The position numbers and the translations under genes are program-made. The notes beneath the pieces are model-generated. The model saw only the letters and a list, made by a program, of their open reading frames with translations, was not told the DNA's origin and did no database searches. Shown here in pieces: positions 56,115 through 64,000 of a DNA stretch of 64,000 nt (positions are counted from its first letter, which is position 1; every line of letters begins with the position of its first letter). This DNA is from Mortierella sp. BCC40632 (lineage: Eukaryota > Mortierellomycota > Mortierellomycetes > Mortierellales > Mortierellaceae), in NCBI GenBank assembly GCA_011634665.1, contig WAEK01000009.1:124001-188000 (forward strand). Direction: 5' to 3'.

Positions 56115-57887
56115 GTCTGTGTAGCGTTCTCTTGTACGCTCTGGGAAGTAATGATACCAGCCATGGAAAAGAGAGGTTGATATGCACAAGAGATACTTGA
56201 GAGCATATCATCTGTAGAGGACCAACTGTGATCCCTTCGACTCATCCAAGTAGAGCTCCTTCCTCGCCCCATGCTCGATCTGCGGTCGAATTCCTTGGAT
56301 AGACTGGACAGACAGGGGGAGAGAGGAAGAAGAAGAGTGGGATCATATTCAGCCCAATTTCTCAGTAATGGACTTTTGATCGATGAAAGGGGACCTGATT
56401 AGATATCGGACTCTTTTGAACCAACGACAACACTCTCGGCACTCATGACCACGAAGAGCCTTCCAATACGATTAAGACAGCCATTGAGAGAGCGGGAGAG
56501 TATAAAAAAAAAAATAATAATAAAAACGAACAAGCTCAGTCCTAAAGAGCAGTCGGAATGGCGACTGTTGTGAATGGGACAGGTAGAGTTGCAGTGACCA
56601 GAAGAGTTTCTTGCTGCATTGTGGACAAGCAAGGCACAGGCCAGCACGGAGATGTGTCCTCGAAGCAACTGTAATTTGGCTGTCTCCTCCGTCTCCGTCT
56701 CCGTGTCTTTTTTTTGTCTGTCCGTGTGAATGACCTGTGCGTGTGTGCATAGAGCCGCAGCGAACACATGGCGGCAGACCATCGTTACGGGCTCCTGTGC
56801 CCATTACCCAGCAGTATCCAGCAGTATCCAGCAGGTCTCCAGAATCCATCGTCGAGCCATCATCAACTCGTCCGACTGTCTCCGCATGAAATGCGCATAC
56901 GATAGAGTATTACTTTGAGTTGGGCTACTAACCCCAAAGCGACTTGGATGGATATACCATGGATCGGTCCAATTGATGAATGGCCCAAAGTGCCACGTCC
57001 TGGAGGGAACTAAGCGAGAAGAGAAACAGGACAGACCAGGGTCGCGCGAATGCCCGTTCGCCCCTTTGCCAATTCTGAACAGTGTGATGCAGCATCTCTT
57101 TGGGCCCGTCCGTCGTCTCCCCTTGATCCATCCATGGGTACACACACAAACACACACGGCACACTCACACATAGACGAAAAAAGACGATGGTTTGCGCAT
57201 TCCACCGATGTCTGAGCTCTTTTTTTCAGACTTGCGCCATTTTTCCCTTTCCTGCTGCCCTTTTTTTTTTTTTTTTTTTTGTTCCCTCAGGTCAGTCCGG
57301 GTTTGACAGCAGACGGCCGTGGAGTACAGACACGGTCCTTCGGTGACGCCCATTCCATCCTTTTGCGACTCTCCTTTCGCTTTTCCCTTTGGTCCTGTCC
57401 AGATCCTTTTTTGCTTCCTTGTCGCTCTCTCTCTCTTTTTTTTTTTTTCCATCCCCTCCCAGGACATTTCACTCGCTCTGTCCTTCCCTCTCTCCTGTGC
57501 TACATACCCCCCGCTTCATGCTTTTTCCTGCGGAGCTTCAAACAAAGTGCTGGGGAGAGAAGAGAGAGAAGAGAGACATAGTGAAGACAATCAAGGCGTC
57601 AATTGTGTAACATGAGATCCCCCCTGCCCTTTGCTCACGCTTGACCATCGTGGTACAGAATATGCATGAGCACAATATGTACGCTGTACGTGCCTGTTGG
57701 TAGAGTGCTTCCTCTTGTCCACACCAGGCTACCCACACGCAGGGGTCTACAGGCATTGACATAGCCCTCACGATGTCATGACGAATGAGTGGTGGAGTGT
57801 AAAAAAGTGAGGTGCAAGAGTAAGCATCGAAAATGAAAGAGAGAACGAAAGAGAGAATGAGAATGAGAATAAGAATGAGAAGATTGT

Positions 57888-57893
<6 letters not shown>

Positions 57894-57954
<61 letters not shown>
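57894..57954. repeat. GA microsatellite
   Basis: About 30 GA units, preceded by irregular GA/AAT-rich sequence. Confidence 0.95.
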
Positions 57955-57958
<4 letters not shown>

Positions 57959-59056
57959 AGGACTAAAAAGATCCGATTATTTGACCACTAGTCGCAAAAT
58001 GCAAATGCTCGCTAGTCAGCGACAATGCTCATGTCAGCCATCAAAACGGCAAGCGAACAATACCCCTGGGTGGTGGGGAGCTTCAACTCTATCGACAGTG
58101 TTAACATGTCCAAGGCCTAAGAAAGTATGCAATTGGGGTGTGTGCGCACACAGACCCACAAGCTCCTGGGACGGGTTTGAAAGTCATTTTTGGCTTACAT
58201 GGCAGCAGTGCAAGGTGGGACAAAGGAGTCGTCTACGTCCTTGTCGTACGGCTGCTGTGTTCTTTTCTGTGTTGTACGTCAACGAACCCAACTGACCGGT
58301 TCAATAACTGATAGTGAAGCTGTCCAGGAAATAGAGAGAGAGAGATATAGATTTCGATAGAGAGAGAGAGAAAGAGAGAGAAAGTGAAAGAGAGAGATGT
58401 CTGTAGAGAGTCGTTGGCGGTTCCTTCCCCCTTTCGTGCGATTAGCAGGCGGAGCCATGCGACGAGCCAAAGATGCAGAGTAGTTGTCCAAAGATCACTG
58501 CTCCTGCTTTTCTGCATCTGCTCAAGAAAGCCCTTCTGCACTTTGCTGCAAAGCTCAGTTCTTGCCTCAACTGGGATGGGATGTGTGTGTCCACGGATGA
58601 GCTAGCCTTTTCCCGCACTGTTGTGCCGACACTCTCTTCTTTTCTTTCTCTCTTTTTGGGATAAGCGAGAAAACAAAGACGCATTCGACTTTTGGTACTT
58701 TTGGTGCAGAGCAACTGTCCTGCATTATCTGCCTAGCTGTACCCCCTTGCCTCTGTCCTACCAGCAGGTCTGCTGTCGAACCCCCCCTCTTTTCTTCTCC
58801 CTTTGCTGCACAGCTGTGTTTGGGCGACACAACCTGTCTGACACCTTTTGGCTGTGTGTAGTCTTGGACAAACGCGTGTGATGACCTCGAAGAGGTCGAA
58901 CTAGCATCAGCCAGAGTGATGGATTGGTTCAACCAGATCTGACAAACACTAGCCAATCATGAAGAATTGAAAGGACAGAAACAAGTCTGATAGGCGAACC
59001 AGACTGAATTGCCCAGACGGAGTGATGAGAAAGATAAAAACATCAACAGAGAAGGA

Positions 59057-59098
<42 letters not shown>

Positions 59099-59930
59099 AT
59101 ATCCCTGGAGAAGTGGACAAAAAAAAAAAGGTGAACATCGAGCACATACACTACACTGACACTGCGCCATACATAGCCTGCACTCAGTTCTGTCCCTTTT
59201 TGGTCCAATGTGGATGTGACGGCGACATATGGTGGGGTCGATGAAGTCTGTGCATTCTCTGGACTTTTGGCCATGCAAAGCGACTTCAAGATGCGCATAA
59301 AGGGCTGCGGGAGAGAAAAAAATGAGAGAGGGATGGAGGGGATAAATATGTGTGAAGGTGGAAAGCAGGGGCGATGACGGCAATGATAGGGTCCCCGGGG
59401 ATGCAAATAGGTGGAAACGCAAGCAAGTAGTCAGCCGACACGGTTGGGTGTGTACAGTACTTTCTCTGCGGCAGACAAAGGAAGAGAGAGAGTGCATGTG
59501 TATGCGATAGAAAGAACGAGAAGATAGAAGTGAGATAGAAATGAGAGAGAGAGCCCAGTCAGCCTCCCCCCGCACCTGCACTTGTTGTCACGGATGAGCA
59601 CAAAATGACTCGGTCCACACAAACACCTGTGTCTACCAGGGGTAAGGTGAGTAACCACCACAGTTGGGGGCGCCAAGAATACAAGGGGCCGCGCCTTCTT
59701 GGCTGCTAGGTGTCATGTCATGGATTGGTGGCGGGAAACAGTCGAAGAGCTACCAGGCATGTGCTGTGCCACCCCGTGGTCCATTGTCTCCAAGTTGTCT
59801 AAGAAGGGCCGCAGGTCGCAGCCCGCCGAGCTGCGGGCTGGAGGGGCGCAGGATGCCAGCGCAGTATTGGTAAGAGGAGAGGGGGATGCGGATGTGAATA
59901 TGAAAATAGATGTACTTGTGGAGGTGGAAA

Positions 59931-59990
59931 TGGATGCAGATGCAGATGCAGATGCAGATGCGGATGTGGATGCGGATGCGGATGCGGATG
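59931..59990. repeat. Hexanucleotide repeat GATGCA/GATGCG
   Basis: About ten units of GATGCx. Read on plus it gives an Asp-Ala run, but without a supported gene around it. Confidence 0.9.
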
Positions 59991-60245
59991 AGCCAAAATC
60001 AATGCCGATACCCGATACCCGATACCCGATGCCGATGAAGAAACCCGTCACCTCCCCTCCTCTTCCTCTCTTTCCCACTGAGCCAGTCTATCATCAGTCG
60101 TAGTCAGTTGGTTGCCGCAGAAGAAGACAAGTCGTGAGAGAGAGAGAGAGAGTGAGAGTGAGAGAAAGAGAGAGAAAGAAAAGAGAGAAAGGCGTGGATT
60201 ATCCAGTGGATCATCTCTTTGGTGGTCAGTCGCACGTCTTTCCTG

Positions 60246-60324
60246 CGACAGACAGACAGTCAGTCAGACAGGCGGACAGATAGACAGGCAGACAGGTAGA
60301 CCAACAGACACAGACAGACAGAGA
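60246..60324. repeat. Imperfect GACA/GTCA tetranucleotide repeat
   Basis: Degenerate GACA, GTCA, GGCA and GATA units, about 300 bp before the orphan gene start. Confidence 0.85.
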
Positions 60325-60469
60325 GGAAAGACGACTCATCCAGTCGAGTCATAGACGTCGCTGCTCGCCTCATCGCCCTACAGTCGAGCTGAATCACCGA
60401 CACCGTCACATGACCCTATTATTTTCGGCTGACTCAAAAAAACTACCTCTCCACCCTCCCCCCTCTTTT

Positions 60470-60478
60470 GATATATAG
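60470..60478 (+). promoter_or_regulatory. Probable TATA box of the orphan gene
   Basis: GATATATAG lies about 155 bp before the ATG at 60627. A pyrimidine-rich leader with a CT run follows, as for other genes in the window. Confidence 0.55.
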
Positions 60479-60572
60479 CCTCCAACCTGCCCATGTCACC
60501 ACACCTTCTCTCTCTTTTTTCCATCAGTTAGTCTCCGCTCTTCCCGCCCGTCGTCTTTCTCACTCACCGTTC

Positions 60573-60605
<33 letters not shown>

Positions 60606-60626
60606 ACACATATACTCTTTGTCGCC

Positions 60627-61833
60627 ATGACCACCATCAACTCTTCTGCGCATGCCGCCCTTTCCTCTTCCATCGCTTCCTCCTATTCATCGTCTCACGC
60701 TCTCTCTTCCCTTCCCGCGGGCCTGTCCTGGCTCATGCCAGTGACTGAGTCCGCCGCGCCCCGCTCGCACAAATACCGTACTCTCGCCTCTATCCAGGCC
60801 CAAACTCTTCAGCTTCAACTTGTTCATTCTCTCAACGCTCAGTCGATCCCGCCTCTTTCCCCCTCCTCCCCTTCTACTTCTCTCAAGCCCTCTCCTTTTG
60901 ACTCGCTTCAGCAACAGTACCAGCAACAGCAACAACAGCAGCAGCAGCAGCAGAGTCTCCAAACCTCCGCCCGTTCGGGATCCGATCCAACGGTCGTCGG
61001 CTCGTCAATCACGGATGCTATCCAGGATATGGATGGGCGTTACGGCACCTGCTTCCTCAGCTGGATCCACAACCCCGCCAACCTTGACTACATTTCGCTG
61101 CGCCTGCGACCTCTTTGTCTCGAATATCCACTTGTTGACGTGGCCAATGTTCTTCGTTGGATCGGTGCTGACTGGTCATCGAGCGATTGTAAAGCTCTGT
61201 TCCGTGCCGTCACTCAGTCTTGGGACCAAGGCAAACGTCGCATGTTGGCGTTTTTGTTGATCCGTGACGAGGAGATGCGCCAAAAAGCAAAGTCAAAGTT
61301 GGTAGAATTTGCTCAGCGATCGCGTTCAAAGGCTGCTGCTGCTGCCGCTGCCGCTGCTGCCACCTCTGTCGCAGCGACAACAACAGCAACAGCGTCTGCG
61401 GCGGCGTCAGGTTCATCAACCGTGCACGGCTCACATCCCTGTCACTTGCGTCCGCAGCAAAATCAACTTTCTTTGTCTGCTGAGCTCCAACCTCTCCAGC
61501 AGCGGAACCGCCCTCATGTCCACAGTCCAGCTGCCGTCGTTCATTCTAATAACGTCCGTGCCGCAGTGCCTGCCGCCTCCACCCCCTCCACTGTCGTCGT
61601 ACCTTCAGGAGTATCCGTACCTGTTTTACAGGCTCCAACTTGCTCCACTTCCTCCTACAGTTCCAGCTCCAGCTCCAGTCTTTGCTCCAATGCCACCAAC
61701 GAGACCAAGCCACAACCCGCAGTCACATTGTCTTCCCTCAGTGCCATGGTGGCCGCCTCGCTCATCACGGGCGAGTTTGATATGGATTTGGACTCTTGGC
61801 CAACCACGACCGCTACGACTACTTCTACCACTA

Positions 61834-61869
<36 letters not shown>

Positions 61870-61973
61870 CTACTCCAGTGGGTCCAGTCCACAGAAATAC
61901 CCCGTCTACTGGGATTCCTCCCTTCAGACGTTATTCGCCCTATTCTCGTACTCGATATGTTGCTGCCGTCTAG
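60627..61973 (+). CDS. Orphan protein with poly-Q and poly-A tracts
   Basis: Single open frame of 448 residues from GTCGCCATGACC, a good start context; upstream in-frame sequence has no ATG and is pyrimidine leader. Residues 1-90 are Ser/Ala/Leu-rich. A Gln tract follows at about 95-115. A folded-looking core of about 130-240 contains DGRYGTCFLSWI, NLDYISLRLRPLCLEYPLVD, VANVLRWIGADWSSSDC and KRRMLAFLLIRDEEMRQKAK. After that come an Ala tract, Ser/Thr-rich low complexity and a second Ala tract, ending RRYSPYSRTRYVAAV. I do not recognise the family. Its composition resembles fungal regulatory proteins, but that is only a guess. Gene order is convergent with the next gene. AATAAA at 62186-62191 is the likely poly(A) signal. 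Codon-repeat tracts (CAG, GCT) may vary in length. Confidence 0.75.
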
Positions 61974-62600
61974 AGAAGACTATTCTTTTCTTTTCTTTTC
62001 TTTTTTCTTTCTTTCTTTTCTCTCTTTTTTTGAGGAAAAGAAAGGAAGAAGAAGAAGAAAAAGAAAAAGAAAAGAAACGATCACGACCCTCTTTTTTGAT
62101 GTTCAGGAAAAAAAAAAAAGGAAAAAAGGGAAAAAAAAAAAAAAAAAAGAAAAAGTTAAAAGAACAAAAAAAAAAAAGCTGAATTAATAAAAGTTACCCC
62201 AAAAATTTTTAGTCTCTCTCTCTCTCTCTCTCTTGTAAAATAAATGTCTTTTCTGAACCCTTTCTATCCTATTTTGGGGGGACATGGGGGGGGAGGAGAG
62301 TCCTCCCTAATATGCCAAATATCCAAACTATCCCATCAACAACTACCAAAAGAACAAAGACAAAGAGAAATAGATAAAACGGTCAGAACCCCTATCAATC
62401 AATCAAAAAAAAAAAAAAAAATGACGAAAATGAACCATTTCTTCTTTCTCCAATTCATCTGCACCAATGATGACACAAATACGACAAAAAAAAAAAAAAA
62501 AAAACCTCCCCCAAGGGCTCGGGGCCCATTGAGTCATATTTATTGGCCCATTCTCTATCTGTTTGTGTTAGGTGTCTGGGGAGGGGGGGATATGTCGGGA

Positions 62601-62639
<39 letters not shown>

Positions 62640-62659
62640 GAACAATTTTCATGCAAGGC

Positions 62660-62694
<35 letters not shown>

Positions 62695-62727
62695 ACCTTT
62701 TAAAAAAAGACATATTCCGTCTCATGC
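61974..62727. other. Convergent 3' spacer with poly(A) signals on both strands
   Basis: A-rich and purine-rich runs, including an A run at about 62600-62631. AATAAA for the plus gene lies at 62186-62191. AATAAA on the minus strand at 62539-62544 would serve the gene that stops at 62728. No further gene seen. Confidence 0.65.
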
Positions 62728-64000
62728 TTAACCAACATGGAACAAGATCTTCTTCTTGTTCTTCTTCTTCTTTCCACTCGAGGTTTCCTCCTCGGGCTCG
62801 TCCTGGAAGGCGTTCGTCCAACCAGATACCCATCCGTTCAATGGCTCCTCCTGTCCTGTCTGACTCTTGGTCTTTTGCATCGGAGGAAGCAGCCCGAGCG
62901 AAGGTTTCGCACCCAAGGTCGATTGACTCACCAACGATGGGAACTGCTCCGATGACGACACTCTACCGGCTCCTCGGTGGCCAGTTCCTGTCGAGGGTCG
63001 GAATTGAGCAGTCGAACTAGAGCTGGCCCATGAACCCGATCCCGTGCTTGGGGTTCCTGATCCTGCTGCACTCGAGGTGGTCACCGAGTTGGCCATCGAC
63101 TGGATATTTCCACTGCTGCCACTCTTGGGAAGAGATGGCGAAGAACTCTCTGCCCAAGCAGAGTTAGAAGACGAGTTCAGTTGAGGGGTTGGGTAAAAGA
63201 TGGGCGTACCCGATGACTTTGAGCCAGCAGGCGAGCCAGACCGCTTCAACGACGCTGCTGCGGCCGCAGCCCTGTCCCAGGTCGCGGTCGACCGTGGCTT
63301 GACATGACCATGACCTCCTCGAGTCGTTCCTGACGATTTGATCACTAACACGCGTCGCGTCGAGGGCGTCACGAGGTCGGCCATGGTCGGGTTCGAAACC
63401 ACTGTCGACTCAAGTGTCGGGAACTGGTTCTGAACCGCCTTGTAATCGTTCCAGGCCCGTATCAGTTCGTTCTTCTTGGTCTCAGTATCCATTACTTCAT
63501 ACAGTCCCTGAACGATCTTGCCAGTCTTGTCCATATCAGATCCAAAGAGCGAGAACAACGAGACAACGAATTGGTTACCGGGAATTTGAGAGTTGCGGAA
63601 TTGAGTGGTTAGTGTCCTAAATTGAGACAGGCTTCCAGAGGTCCCTTGGAGATATTGTTGGACCCTTTCTTGTAATGCCGCATGTTTGCTACCAAAGATA
63701 ATAATAGTAATAATGGCATCCGTCATAATGCAGAAAGACGAAAAAAAAATTAGAACATGCAGCTCTTTCAAGTCGACTTTTCTCCCTCCCTCTCCAATGC
63801 AACCCAAATCGATAACAATAATAATAATAAATTGAGTAATGAATGGCAGCAATAGACCCTTACCCAACGGTTTCTGGTGTGGCATTAGCAAGCGGCTTGG
63901 ATGGGGTAGGACGGACAGGTGCCGCAGAGGACATGGCAGGCCAGTCCGAGGTCGACTGGGAAATAGTGGCTGGCGAGGAAGGCCGGGGGCTGGAGGTACG
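62728..64000 (-). CDS. HEL2: Probable Hel2/ZNF598-type E3 ubiquitin ligase, C-terminal part (runs off the window)
   Basis: Two exons visible on the minus strand, 64000-63864 (open at the window edge) and 63688-62728, joined by a 175-nt GT-AG intron, give the last 365 residues. The first exon ends in SKPLANATPETVG. The second holds a helical region with QFRTLTTQFRNSQIPGNQF, LFGSDMDKTGKIVQGL and KKNELIRAWNDYKAVQNQF, then a Ser/Gly-rich stretch, an EQFPSL motif, GWVSGWTNAFQDE, a poly-Lys run and ILFHVG at the end. This order (helical FR...LFG...ELI.AW.DYK block, F-P motif, basic end) fits Hel2/ZNF598, which ubiquitinates collided ribosomes. The RING and zinc fingers would lie beyond 64000, so the call rests on the C-terminus only. 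Confidence 0.6.
   Translation of the reverse strand, partial: VPPAPGLPRQPLFPSRPRTGLPCPLRHLSVLPHPSRLLMPHQKPLGKGLLLPFITQFIIIIVIDLGCIGEGGRKVDLKELHVLIFFSSFCIMTDAIITIIIFGSKHAALQERVQQYLQGTSGSLSQFRTLTTQFRNSQIPGNQFVVSLFSLFGSDMDKTGKIVQGLYEVMDTETKKNELIRAWNDYKAVQNQFPTLESTVVSNPTMADLVTPSTRRVLVIKSSGTTRGGHGHVKPRSTATWDRAAAAAASLKRSGSPAGSKSSGTPIFYPTPQLNSSSNSAWAESSSPSLPKSGSSGNIQSMANSVTTSSAAGSGTPSTGSGSWASSSSTAQFRPSTGTGHRGAGRVSSSEQFPSLVSQSTLGAKPSLGLLPPMQKTKSQTGQEEPLNGWVSGWTNAFQDEPEEETSSGKKKKNKKKILFHVG
63689..63863 (-). other. Intron of the Hel2-like gene
   Basis: Donor GTAAGG at 63863 and acceptor GGTAG ending at 63689. The join restores ETVG|KHAALQERV. Without splicing the frame would run through Ile-rich AT-repeat sequence. 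Confidence 0.85.

Larger units (their letters stand above)
53701..57893. other. Gene-free region, part three
   Basis: The least repetitive part of the gap. It contains CTATAAAAAG on the minus strand at 53710-53719 (a TATA-like element that could serve a distal promoter of the APSES gene), ACGCGTGC at 55367-55374 (CGCG-type site), a CCATGG/CCAAT cluster at 55040-55115, a GT array at 56070-56113 and several A runs. Frames of 60-170 codons exist but none has a domain, coherent composition or splice logic. Confidence 0.45.
57955..60626. other. Gene-free region, part four, and promoter of the orphan gene
   Basis: Unique DNA with a GA run (59061-59096), a GATGCA/GATGCG hexamer array (59931-59990), a CCCGATA triplet near 60008-60031 and a GACA-type array (60246-60324). 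The frame of about 100 codons starting at 57981 has no recognisable feature. ATATATAG near 60471 is a probable TATA box for the gene at 60627. Confidence 0.45.

Noticed and set aside
59664..60103. Asp-Ala repeat protein on the plus strand
   Set aside because: The frame is built around the GATGCx hexamer array; flanks lack domain, promoter or splice support.
61309..62187. Plus-strand 292-codon frame overlapping the orphan gene
   Set aside because: Shifted frame of the Ala/Gln repeat gene; Leu-rich shadow that ends in poly-Lys simple sequence.

Overview
The window reads as chromosomal DNA of a filamentous fungus. Evidence: short GT-AG introns (87-398 nt, one GC-AG), a fungal-type Kin1/MARK kinase, a Pff1-type vacuolar protease, an APSES regulator found only in fungi, Kex2-type Lys-Arg processing sites, and about 25 kb of intergenic sequence full of GA/CT, GT, AT and A/T tracts. 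The general style suggests an early-diverging lineage (Mucoromycota/Mortierellomycota), but that is inference and no marker here proves it.

Layout. 1-4939: repeat-rich upstream region. 4940-9014 (+): four-exon Kin1/Kin2-like kinase without a visible KA1 tail. 9015-11976: microsatellite-rich spacer. 11977-15748 (+): six-exon Pff1-like M28 vacuolar membrane protease whose first intron is GC-AG. About 17255-43860: a head-to-tail array of seven intronless paralogous genes, period about 3.4-3.8 kb, each encoding a secreted, Lys-Arg-punctuated, cysteine-rich protein of about 570-810 residues. 44520-46898 (-): five-exon StuA/Efg1-like APSES transcription factor. 46899-60626: about 13.7 kb with no convincing gene. 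60627-61973 (+): an orphan poly-Q/poly-A protein. 62728-64000 (-): the C-terminal part of a probable Hel2/ZNF598-type ubiquitin ligase that runs off the window.

The seven-gene array is the main find. Each product has a signal peptide, a variable N-terminal domain of about 230 residues, and then two strongly conserved domains and a cysteine-rich tail, separated by Lys-Arg at the same three junctions in all seven. That predicts Kex2-type cleavage into four pieces. The tail is built of six-cysteine modules joined by Gly/Ser linkers and a final eight-cysteine module. Module number differs between copies (one to three pairs, one hybrid). Copy 6 has lost its last module by a +1 frameshift. Spacers share a promoter block with a TATTTAAA box, a 16-bp inverted repeat and long near-identical stretches, which points to ongoing unequal exchange and gene conversion. 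I do not recognise the family and assign no function beyond 'secreted, probably proteolytically processed, cysteine-rich'.

The other genes are housekeeping or regulatory (polarity kinase, vacuolar protease, developmental regulator, ribosome quality control) and show no operon-like link to the array.
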